Of a stretch of 64,000 bases of DNA, positions 54,308 to 64,000 are shown piece after piece; position 1 is the stretch's first letter; every line of letters starts with the position of its first letter. The notes under the pieces were generated by a model, which ran no database searches, had not been told where the DNA came from, and saw only the letters and a program-made list of their open reading frames with translations. The translations under genes and the position numbers were made by a program. This stretch comes from Paragordius varius (Eukaryota; Nematomorpha), in NCBI GenBank assembly GCA_964247055.1, contig OZ176052.1, positions 992,001-1,056,000 of the forward strand, read 5' to 3'.

Positions 54308-55362
54308 CATTGGCAATATTATTAAATGTGATGTATTAATTGACACATATCTGTAATAAATTTTTCGATAATATTTTATCATTTTAAACTAGTGATACTT
54401 AAACCGCGGCCCTAAAATGTTTTCGTTAATAAAAAGTTCTTTTTAATTGCTTAGGAATTTTTAATTAAAGTTTTTGATCGATTTTATTTGCTTTTTCAGT
54501 ATTTAAAATTAATAATGGATTATTTCTGCTTGTTATTTATGCCCCGATTTTGATTATGGACATCTGATCTATCGAAGATAATTATTCTAGTTCAGAAGGA
54601 AATATTTGAAAGAAATAGCAAAGGTTAAGGGTTTATTGAGTTTTGTCAAGATAGATATGCCAAATAAATATGATAAAATAGAAATCTAAGTTATTCTCAT
54701 TGTTTTGTTACAACTCAAACTGAGGCGGCATATTCAAAAATAAAATTGTTAGGTTACATGATAGGGGTTATGACGTTAGATTAACCTGTTTTTATCAAAG
54801 AATATTGGTTGGTTAATATTAAAATTTGTCCATTTTATAAAAAAGTTATTATAAAAATTTGTATGTATAACCCGTAAAACTTTTGGATGTACTGATTTAT
54901 TTGGACAGTACCTGTATATCAAGGTATACAATATTTGTCCGTACTGGGTTATGGTTATTGAGACAATAAATTTTTTTAGGTAGCGTCACTGTTTTAAGCT
55001 GTTTTTAAGTTTATCGTATTTGAGATATTAGCCTGAATTTTTAAAGGATATTTTTAAAATTGCTCTAATCCAATTATCATTAATAAATTGGATTTTTACT
55101 AAAAATATCATATTTTATATACTTAGTCAATTTAGTAAAGCTTTTTGTTGTATCTCTAAAAATAATTTTAAAATGTCTATCAAAAGTGTCACATTCTAAC
55201 AGATAATTCATGTTTCAAAATAAAATCTTTTATACATAATATACAAGCGTAATAAAGGTAAAAAATATATATTATTTATATATATAATTTTGTTTGACAA
55301 CATAATTTGTGTGTCATATTAACCGCGCGTGGCTTGATCCTTTTAAAAAATTAATAAATATT
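54306..55362. other. Intergenic, no gene seen
   Basis: No supported coding region. At 54,395 the phrase AAACCGCGGCCCTAAAA is shared with the fructosamine-kinase intron near 41,098, probably a hAT-like terminus fragment. Confidence 0.4.
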
Positions 55363-55489
55363 GTACAGTAGAGTATGGTATAAAAAAACTTTTGTCCAAA
55401 AATAAACTAAAATAAATTAATTTTAGAGTAGGGGATGAAAGATTGTTTATTTCAACCGTTTACTGTTTTTAACTATACGCACTACGGTA
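55363..55489. mobile_element. Hairpin MITE, family E copy 3 (degraded)
   Basis: TACAGTAGAGTATGGTATAA on the left and AACTATACGCACTACGGTA on the right resemble the ends of the family E element at 11,484; the interior is diverged. Confidence 0.45.
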
Positions 55490-55783
55490 TTATTAGTAAA
55501 TTGTCAAATTTTGACTGTAATTATTTTATATTATTTTTAGAATGAAGTATTCTATGTATGTAATACGTTTTTTAAAAACAATTTTTGGACATTTATTTAT
55601 AATCGATTATATTTTGTATTAATAAAATTTTGGAATATTTATGAATTAGTTTATATGACTTCACCAAATTTTTTTATTGATTACTTTCCCAAAATTGTAT
55701 TGGCCTGTGTGTAAAATTATTATATCAAATTATACAGGAATATTAATAAAGATTGTTGGTGATATCAAATTTCTTGCAACAGT

Positions 55784-56538
55784 TATACCATTTGCACTTC
55801 AAGAGTGTCTTTGCACTTCAAGTTGGTTATTTCAAGTTGGTCCTTGGACACTAGTTGGTTCCTTGAACACGAATTGGTCTTTGAATACTTCAAGTTGGTC
55901 CTGGAACATTTGTTAATCCTTGAGCACTTCATGTTTTCCCCTCAACACTTCAAGTTAATCCTTGACTTTAAGTTGGTCCCAGAACATTTCAACTTGGTCC
56001 TTAACCATTTCAAGTTAGTCCTAACACATTTGTTGGTCTTTAAACACTTCATGTTGGTCCTTGAACATTTCAAGTTGTTCCTTGTTGGTCCTTACATTCA
56101 AGTTGATCCTTGACCATTTCAGGTTGGTCCTTGAAGATTATAAGTTGGTACAAGTTGGTCCCTAAACACTTCAAGTTGGTCCTTGAACATTTCGAGTTGG
56201 TCCTTAAACATTTCAAGTTGGTCCTTTAACTTTTTTATTTTGTTTTTAACTTTTATCAATAAAATCGTGTATCATTCATCTATTTTATCATTTTTAACCT
56301 ATTTTCTATATTCACAAACCTTAAATCAATATCAACTTTTAATCATTCAGAAACTGTATATTTATTAATTTCTTAAAATTTTTTTTAAAATTAATGAGAT
56401 CCTAATAAAATAAATAAGTTTTCTAGGTTATTTACAATTTTTTATTGATACATTTTTAAGGTAATAATTTTGTTAAATTGGAAAAAATTAGTTTGAACCA
56501 AAAAAGTGGTTTTTAAGTAAAAAAATATTTTTTAATGG

Positions 56539-56569
<31 letters not shown>

Positions 56570-56736
56570 ATTAAGATTAGATTATATAACAATAAAATAA
56601 AAAAATACATGCAAAAATTATGGTTAAATCCTAATAAATTTTAAGGACCAACTTGATGTGTTAAAGGACCAACTTGAAATGTTCAAGGACCAACTTGAAA
56701 CGTTTAAAGACACTCTTGAAGTGCAAATGTTATATA
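55784..56736. mobile_element. MITE family B copy 2
   Basis: Left end ATACCATTTGCACTTCAAGA followed by GTGTCTTT; right end the inverse (AAAGACACTCTTGAAGTGCA). Here the long array of 21-bp AACATTTCAAGTTGGTCCTT units is on the left (55,800-56,230) and only three units are on the right (56,640-56,710), the reverse of copy 1. A TA run sits at 56,540. Spurious SWSLN-type frames read through the array. Confidence 0.85.
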
Positions 56737-56989
56737 TTTTATACCTTTATCGGTCGGCTAATATAAAGCTGGAAGTTTAAAGAATTTAAACGACCAAAAA
56801 GGCGAAACCCTTAGAATACTGTTTGATTTGGAAAAAGCGCTTATTTGGAAAGTCTCATTAACACGGCTAATACTGCTTACCAGATAAAAAGAGAATAATC
56901 GCATTGGCGAATGCCTAGATACAAAAAATTATGGTCACATCACAATAACATTATTTTTTTCCTGCATTCTTTATATATAACGCTTTTAC

Positions 56990-57168
56990 AGTATGAGTAA
57001 ACATAAGGTTTTTTTTCAAAAATATTGCCAGAAAGTATATGAGCTAAGAGCATTATTATTATTGGCTAAACAATAAAACGAGAAAAAAATAATTATAGTT
57101 CATTTATATTCTATCTGGCAATAAATACTGAAAAACTAGAAATGTATACTTACTCATACTGTCGTGTT
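56990..57168. mobile_element. Small MITE with ACAGTATGAGTAA ends
   Basis: ACAGTATGAGTAAACATA at the left and TATACTTACTCATACTGT at the right are inverted and flank ~145 bp that also contains TTGCCAGA and TCTGGCAA as an inner pair. Non-coding. Confidence 0.6.
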
Positions 57169-58159
57169 TTGTCCTGAAACTTATGAAAATTAAATGTAAT
57201 GATAAAGCAGAGCATTAATTTAAGGATATAAGAATGTGTTTTAGGACAAACTCTGCATCAAACAATTATATTATACGATCCAAAAATTAAAGGATCAAGA
57301 AACGCAGTTGCAAAAAGTTTGGAAAAGACATATATAAAAATTCAATAAAACACAACCTAAGCTAACGCTAATAATATTTCACCAAAAATAATAATTTTTC
57401 TTTAAACAACCAATTAACTCAAAGGTTCAATCATATTATTATTTAGACTTTTTCAAAAAACGGTATCATTGACATTAGTAGGATTTTTAAATCATAAAAA
57501 TCAGGTGTGTTGTTAAATTGGGTAAGCAGCTTTGGTTCTAATACTATCTTTGCCACACTTCATTTATAAGGGGCAGTTTTCAACCCCAAGGCCAAACATA
57601 AACTAAAAGTGTTTAGGATATTGAGCCAAAAATGCACTATATATACTTTTTATTCGCTTTATGCAAAAAAATATTTATATTTTAAATATAAATTCTCATC
57701 TCAAACTTTTAGCCGCTGTTTTTTCGGATTATTAAAATAATAAAAAAGATTGGAAAAAGATTGGTTAAAAAATAACACCAAAATAATTTTTATTATCGGA
57801 CAACAAATTTATTATTATTTATTTCAATGTTCGTTTCAATTGGACTTAACTGTATAAAGTATTATATTTTAACTGAAACATTTTTAAAAATTTAGTAATA
57901 AAACATTTTACTAAACATTCCCTATACCTCTTCAAATTTAAATATTTGAAAATATTAACAAAACCCGGTTAAAAGAAATATGCATTCTATGGTCTTTCAG
58001 CCACCTTATTAACAGTTCTTTACCTTTTTATTTTTTGTAGACGATCACATTTGGGGGTTGTGTTATAGAGGAGATTTGTAACAAAGTTTTAATTTTGCTA
58101 TAATACAGTCAATACTGAAAATTAATATCAAATAATGTAAAATAAATCCTGATGACATG

Positions 58160-58267
58160 ATATTTGAAGCTATTTTAATAAAAAATTGAAAATGTCATAT
58201 GGATTTAATTACTTGTGAAGCTCTTTTAATAAAAATTTGAAAATGTTATATGGATTTAATTACTTAA
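58160..58267. repeat. Two tandem ~52-bp units
   Basis: GAAAATGTCATATGGATTTA followed by ATTACTTG recurs as GAAAATGTTATATGGATTTA, each with the same preceding GAAGCT-(A/C)TTTTAATAAAA. Simple local duplication. Confidence 0.75.
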
Positions 58268-59155
58268 TATTTATTTATTTACAACATTGTTCTTGTGTAT
58301 TTGAAAAAAAACTAAGTTTTCGAGTTTTTTAATATCTTTTATTCCAAGAAGACTTCCAAACACGAATAAACCAAAATCAAGAAAGCTCTCTAAAGTTTAT
58401 GATTTTTAACAATAACACTGTGACACAACTTTTTTTGGATCTTGATTTTTTAATATTTTCTGATTCCTTATGGTATTGTGATCAGATTTGTGTAAAAATT
58501 TTACTTATTCAGCTCGTTTTCGAGATATGGGACTTTTCCCAAATTACGACATATCCAAAATTTTTTCGTTTGTAAATATTTTTCGCTAGGTAAACAAATA
58601 ATATGCGGCTTATATAAATATTTTTACAAAAGATCATCAATTTAACTTTAAAATAAACAAAATTTACTCAAGATATCCATTACTTTTTGTTCTAGGGGGC
58701 AAAAACCCTCAAAAATTGGGTAACTTAACATTTTTTGACACAAATATTTTTTATTTTCTTATGAAATAAGAACAAACTTTATTTTTTGTTTTTGGATGTT
58801 AACACTGTTTGTTTAAATATAAATATCATTGTGTAATTGTGGACTTTTATTTTTAAAACAAACTTAATTTTTCACCTTTTTGCTGTTTTTTTATGTAAAA
58901 AAAGCTAAAATTTACTCAGCTGTAAATAATAAATTAATTTCATCTGTTATTTTTAAATATTTACCATATATGTGTCCAACAAGACTAAATTTTATGCCTT
59001 AAAATATAATCCTAACAAAGTATTTTTTTTATTTATAAAACTGACGGGTAAAAATATTGTATCTCACCAAAAAATCTGGGTTAAACTATTTAAAATTTAG
59101 GAGTGCGTTTGTGGACCGTTCTAGTAGGAAGCACTCATAGAGGAACTCGGTAAAA

Positions 59156-60187
59156 ATGCAAAAAACGCCTTTTTATATATATTATTTTAGGTCATCGGAA
59201 CTTATGCTGTGGACCCTTAGTCGAAAGAATTTAACAGATGTTAACATAACTAGTTTTCGGAATAGAATAATAAATTTTCGCAAATATTTTTCCGAAAACA
59301 GTTCTGTATCTTGGCGTCATAATATAATTGGTCATAAAGGAATTACGAATATGATTCATCACAGTGGGTATTGTTTCTGGACGCTTCTCAGATATACAAT
59401 ATTTGACATCTTTAGGAAAGTTTGAAAAGTTTTTTGATAGACCGTGCCGGAGAACACAGGCCAATTTTAATTTCTTATAGCCGTGTTTATAGGGAGGCCT
59501 ATGTTTTCGAAAACATTTTCGAACTCCTTCAATACGGCTATTATTATTAGCATGTTACAAGGGATTATATTTAAAATTATAATATTTTTTATAGGTCAGT
59601 GGATTGCTTTTCAGTATGCATAAAGGATCTCCCAAATTTTTTTGCCTCCTGTGTGAGTGGGACTCGCGTGACACCGAGAAACAGTATACGAAAAAAAATT
59701 GGTCCTTAACTTATAAAGTTGGGCCCAAGAATCAGGTATTTTTCTCCATTAATATCGGCTATCAAATTTGTTTTGCCGCCATTGCACATGCTGCTTGGAT
59801 TGGCCAAAACATTTTTGTGCAGTCGATAAAAATGGCGAAGCTAGGTCTCATTACTTCAGGAAGTTCAGGATGACGCCCGCCAAGATTAACGCCGCAGTTT
59901 TGATAGGGCCTTAGGTATTATACATTTAATTTTAGGTTGCGAGTCTTTTGAACAATGTAATGTTTGAATCTTAAATGCAACCCAAAGAAAAAGCGGCATG
60001 GGTTGCATTGCGAACTTTTTCTCAAAATTTTTGGGGAAATTTAAAAAATAACAAATACCTGGAATTAGGCAATATATCCAAAAATATAGGATGCCGCATG
60101 AGTCTAAAGCTTCATATGGTGGATTCCCATCTGTGTGTATTTCCCCAAAGACGCCATCACAGATCAAAGAGGCGAAAAGGGACATGA
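59156..60187 (+). pseudogene. Broken transposon-encoded protein of the WDSR/HSHLDFFP type
   Basis: Three plus-strand pieces in order: ITSFRNRIINFRKYF (59,156-59,425); KFFCLLCEWDSRDTEKQYTK (59,604-59,873); and AWVALRTFSQNFWGN with NIGCRMSLKLHMVDSHLCVF (59,975-60,187). From memory these match a protein family found in very many copies in arthropod and Hydra genomes, with the patterns FPCFLCxWDSR and NFLGN...GCxMSxKxHxLHSHLDFFP, annotated there as uncharacterised and evidently carried by transposons. Several frame breaks separate the pieces and the family's C-terminal part is missing. No specific transposase superfamily is claimed. Confidence 0.6.
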
Positions 60188-60239
60188 ACTTTTAAAACTT
60201 TTCGAAAAAAGTTATCTAAATAATATAAATTTAATTTGC

Positions 60240-60244
<5 letters not shown>

Positions 60245-60272
<28 letters not shown>

Positions 60273-60273
60273 G
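60245..60273. repeat. (TA)n microsatellite
   Basis: Short TA run of ~28 bp inside the large transposon, between the broken coding region and the right terminal repeat. Confidence 0.85.
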
Positions 60274-60965
60274 AATAAATAAATTATTTTATTTTATTTT
60301 ATTTATGACTTACACCTAATTTTCTCTGATTTAAAATCAATCAAGATAGATTATCCGTGTCTTTAAATCTCTGACCAAAATATCCACTTTAATTAATATT
60401 CACTCTTATTAACTGAGGCATTATTAGGATTTGCATATAATTCAATATATTTTTCTCATTTTTAGAAAAAAGCATCAAAAGGCTCAGTCAATAATAATTA
60501 TAGGATGAATTATTTATTGATGGTAATATATGTAAAGCTTTTTTAGAGCGTTTTTCATAAGATATGGCATATTCTCCATATTTATTTATTCTGCACAGTC
60601 GTAAACGACCATATTGAAAGCTAATCTATTAGCTGACGTCAGAATCAAATTGTTGCGATTGGGTACTTGGTCATGATTATATTACAATTTTAGCTGCAAA
60701 TCGATATATTGTTAATTTTATAAGAATGTATAAAACAAATATAACAGCGTTATTTTGCATTTTCACCGAGTTCCTCTATGAGTGCTTCCTATCAGAACGG
60801 TCCACAAACGCCCCCTAAATTCTAAATAGTTTAACCGAGATTTTTTGCTGTGAGATACAATATTTTTACCCGACAGTCATCCTAAATTTATAAATAAGAA
60901 ATACTTTGTTAGGGATATATTTTAAGGTATAAAATTTAGTATTGTTGAACACATTTATGGTAACT

Positions 60966-61176
60966 TAACACTTGGATTTACAACACAAGTCCTTCGATTT
61001 AAATTGGGTAGATACCCCAGGCCTGTTTAAAATTAAATTCTTTAAAAAACATGGAAGGAATCGAAACATGGCAAATTTAAATGGGAGCCGTTTCCTTCAG
61101 TAGTTTTTTTTAAAAATCCTAACTTAAATTTAGTCTGGGGTATTTAGATAACCCAATTTGAATCTAAGTGTTAAAA
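60966..61176 (+). mobile_element. MITE family F copy 2 (internally deleted)
   Basis: Starts AACACTTGGATTTACAACAC and ends AATTTGAATCTAAGTGTTA. It keeps both inverted ends but has lost most of the interior present in copy 1. It interrupts the right arm of the large transposon: the uninterrupted left arm is continuous at the corresponding point. Confidence 0.8.
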
Positions 61177-61309
61177 ATAACAGATGAAATTAAGAGTTTA
61201 GTATTTACATCTGAGTAACCTTTAGCCTTTTTTACATAAAAAAGCAAAAAAGGTGAAATAAATTTATTTTTTAAAATAAAAATCCACCAAGCTATTACAC
61301 AGTGATATT

Positions 61310-61868
61310 TAGATCACTTCGATTCAAATTGGGGTATCTAAATACATCAGACTAAATTTAAATTAATATTTTTAAAAAACTAATGAAGGAAACGGTCCCA
61401 ATTTAAATTTATGCTTCTATCCTGATAAAAATTTTATAAATATGCCAAAATATCTTGATAAAATTTTGTTTTGAAAAAATTCCATCACAAACAACTTCGA
61501 CGCCATATTTTACAAAATTTCTGCAAATTATCGTCTTCATTTAATTTTAAGGGTAAAACTAAAGCTAATTTTTTATGTAAATTACATCAAACATCGATAG
61601 AAATAGAAAAAAACGGTTTATTTTGTATTATTTTTCAATTTACAATTTGACAGATGCCACGTTGACGAAATTTTTGCCTTTGGTTTTAGCTTAAAATAAG
61701 TAATATCAAGTATTTTTGAATAAAATTTTTCATATATTTCGGTTTATTAATGTTATAAAGTGCAAAATTTTGCCATGATACTTTTTAAATTAATTTTAAA
61801 CAAGCCTGGGGTATCCAACTACCCCAATTTGAATCGAAGGACTAAAATGAGTGTGTTGTATCCAAGTG
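61310..61868 (-). mobile_element. MITE family F copy 3
   Basis: Full-length inverted relative of the copy at 15,522, with matching inner landmarks (TTCGACGCCATATTTTACAA, TCGATAGAAATAGAAAAA) and ends CTTCGATTCAAATTGGGGTA. Also inserted in the right arm of the large transposon. Confidence 0.85.
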
Positions 61869-62270
61869 ATATATTAAACAGTATTCAAGAACATAAAATA
61901 AAGTTTGTTTTTATTAAATAAGATGATAAAAAATATTTGTGTCAAAAATGTTAGGTTGCCCAATTTTTGCGGATTTTTGCCCCATAGAACAAAAAGTATT
62001 GGATATCTTGAGTAAATTTTTTTTTTTTTAAAGATAGATGGTGATCTTTTGTATGAATATTTGTAAGCCACATACTATTAGTTTACCTGGCGAGATATAT
62101 TTACAAACGAGGAAATTTGGAGATGTCATCCAAATTTGGAAAAAGTCCCATATCTCGAAAATGAGCTGGGTAAGTAAATTTTTTACACTCTGTTAGCAAT
62201 ACCATATGGAATCAGAAAATATTGAAAAATTAAAATCCAGAAAATTGCCCCAAATTTTGTTGCACAGTAT

Positions 62271-62759
62271 AATATACATTTATTTGCATGTTGCATTAGC
62301 GATGTAAAATAAAAGGAAAAAATGGCAGAAAAAAAGTTTGTCATGAGGATTTTTATAATTTTACATAAAAGCATTTTCGAATCATGCGCGTACAAATCTA
62401 AAAAAGCATATTAAATTTGGCCCAATAATTATTATTAAGTTAATTATCTTTTATCGTTCTGCCTAAAACATCAACAATAAGAAATGAGATGGCAATAATC
62501 CGTTATTTTAAAGTGAAAAAATGGTAGTAACGATAACCTTTAATAGGGACAATTATATATTTGGATTTATAATAAGATATGATTTTAAAATATATTTTAA
62601 CGTGTTTCTAATGCTTAATCAAGGTGTATCAAGAAAAAGGTGTAGCAGACCCATGTCGTTATTGTCCACAAATGTCCCTTGATGTCCTTCCATAAATCAG
62701 TGTATACACAAAATTTTTATTTTGAATTAAACATTTAAATCAGTTGATTAAATGTTGTT
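62271..62759. promoter_or_regulatory. Upstream region of the TRUB2-like gene
   Basis: About 490 bp between the large transposon and the next start codon. Only short meaningless frames occur. It would contain the promoter, but no specific site is identified. Confidence 0.35.
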
Positions 62760-63921
62760 ATGAAAATAACAACAGGTCCCGAAGCATGGTCCTTGTTGAA
62801 AGGGGTATTTTGCATTTACAAACCCCCCGAATCTTTCATGATAAAGAACATTAAGTCCTTAAAAAAGAAATTAGCCAATGGTTTAGAATTTTAAATCTTA
62901 ATACTTTTATAGATTTGAATGAATTGGAACCCAGATTACCTAATAAACGCATGATTGATAAAGCCCTTATTAGCTATGACCATAATTTTAATGCCACTAT
63001 TAGAACTTATAAATACAATGCAATTGATATAGCAGATCATGTTTTGTGTAATTTTTGTTGTTATAAAGTTTAGGTGTGGGTGAGCGCTATGTATCAGACG
63101 AAATTTTAATAAATTTTCTCCTTAACACAAATTATTTTATGTCTGGCGTCACTTTATGTAATGTCAACAACTCAAGTTCATACATCAAACAATTCCAAAA
63201 AACTTATCCACAAAATGTAATGTATTATTTAATCACATATAATATAAAGACAAAACGTAAAAACTAAAAGACATATGTATTTTTAAAAAGACATATGTAT
63301 TTTTAAAAAGACATATTTTTTACCTGATATTGATTTTATCTCTGTAATTAAAATGTTTAAATACATAATTATGATGTTACCAATTACATTTCATACTTAC
63401 TCAAGATGAGTAAGATCGTCTTTGTTATATCAATTTTTATTGAAATTATCGACAAAATTATCTATTTGGCGAAATTTTTAAGTTATATATAATATATATC
63501 TTTTTTGTTACCACCCGTCCGCTTTTAATTTTACTCATTATACCTGAGTTATGTTGTTAATTATATTTTACCAGTCTTTTATAGTAAAGTTATTTGGTTA
63601 ATTAACTCATCCTTGATTTTGATTTTTTGTAAGTGATTTTCCCCAATAATAAAGGTTCCTAAATATTTTTTTTAGATCCTAAGTATAAATATTAAATTAT
63701 TGCATATTACAAGAGAAATAGCTTTAGATATAATATTTTTATTTAATTTTGTAGTTTGGTCAAATCCTAAAATTTTTTATCATTTAATTATTATTTAATA
63801 GCTAAATTAAATTTTCATAATTTTTTTTATTATTAGGTTTACATTCTGAGTGGTAAATTTGGGAGAGCCACCAATGATTACACTTATATGGGCAAAACTA
63901 TCATGGAACAATCTGATTTAG
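62760..63921 (+). CDS. TRUB2: TRUB2-like (mitochondrial) pseudouridine synthase, 5' part
   Basis: Four exons so far: 62760-62880, 62913-63047, 63074-63216 and 63837-63921, running off the right edge (a GT donor follows 63,921). TRUB2 is the TruB-family protein that modifies mitochondrial RNA in animals. Seen: the N-terminal signature LKGVFCIYKPPES (human LHGLFAVYKPPG), a PNKRMIDKALISYDH segment aligning to the next block, and SGKFGRATNDYTYMGKTIME aligning to GLLGKATDDFREDGRLVE. A gapless alignment through SGV places Asn105 at the catalytic aspartate (human HRLDAQASGV, here LNTNYFMSGV). Introns 1 and 2 are 32 and 26 nt. The first ATG was chosen because it leads straight into the YKPP region; no transit peptide is obvious. 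Confidence 0.72.
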
Positions 63922-64000
63922 GTTATTAAATAAAAATAATTTTTTTTAATTATCAAACGAAAAAATAGATCTCAAAAATTTTAAATATCATATAAAAAAC

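Larger units (their letters stand above)
58412..62270 (+). mobile_element. 3.9-kb DNA transposon with ~750-bp terminal inverted repeats
   Basis: The left arm (58,412 to ~59,165) is matched in reverse complement by the right arm (~60,747 to 62,270). Paired landmarks: CGAGATATGGGACTTT, TTTTTGTTCTAGGGGGCAAA, GACACAAATATTTTT, and the inner ends CTCATAGAGGAACTCGGT with its inverse. The right arm is about twice as long because two family F elements were inserted into it (60,966-61,176 and ~61,310-61,868). The centre (59,170-60,190) holds a decayed open reading frame. The arms differ at many positions, so the copy is old. Termini look like AACACTGTG / CACAGTATAAT, but the exact boundaries and target duplication are uncertain. 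Confidence 0.82.

Noticed and set aside
63076-63096. VGERY near the TRUB2 exon 3 start as the catalytic GVGHRLD motif
   Set aside because: The gapless alignment from SGV onward puts the catalytic block 15-20 residues later; GERY aligns with the preceding less conserved segment.

Overview
The window is nuclear DNA of a metazoan: genes are split by GT-AG introns, use the standard code, and encode animal families (FoxG-type forkhead factor, EGLN-type HIF prolyl hydroxylase, TMEM68, THOC7, selenocysteine lyase). The DNA is strongly AT-rich and full of short inverted-repeat transposons. Eight introns are only 22-32 nt long, an extreme described for dicyemid mesozoans. A dicyemid or another reduced, parasite-like animal is therefore my best guess, made from gene structure alone.

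Layout. 1-10,610: the 3' end of an unrecognised gene (+), a TMEM68 acyltransferase (+, five exons) and an unrecognised 861-aa protein (-, four exons). 10,611-17,998: a gene-free stretch with hairpin elements, MITEs and a head-to-head pair of decayed LINE reverse-transcriptase fragments. 17,999-23,636: dCMP deaminase (-) and THOC7 (+), start codons 62 bp apart. 26,060-37,462: GAPDH (-, six exons over 9.7 kb) and a single-exon selenocysteine lyase (+), starts 262 bp apart. 37,884-45,882: fructosamine-3-kinase (-, seven exons) and an EGLN prolyl hydroxylase (+, four exons), starts 32 bp apart. 45,883-52,194: MITEs and a decayed mariner. 52,195-54,131: a two-exon FoxG-type factor (+). 54,132-62,759: MITEs and a 3.9-kb DNA transposon with terminal repeats of about 0.75 kb that has itself received later insertions. 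62,760-end: the first four exons of a TRUB2-like pseudouridine synthase (+), running off the window.

The host genes are mostly unrelated housekeeping genes, not an operon or a pathway cluster. What links them is architecture: divergent pairs with tiny shared promoters and very small introns, as in a compact genome, later inflated by MITEs, satellites and exon-fragment duplications inside introns and between genes. The exon structures for TMEM68, THOC7, dCMP deaminase, GAPDH, fructosamine kinase, EGLN, FoxG and the 861-aa protein were built by hand from splice sites and reading frame. Each gives a continuous frame, but none has been checked against transcripts. I see no new enzymatic system here; the striking things are the nano-introns, the minisatellite-ended MITEs and the GAPDH intron duplications.
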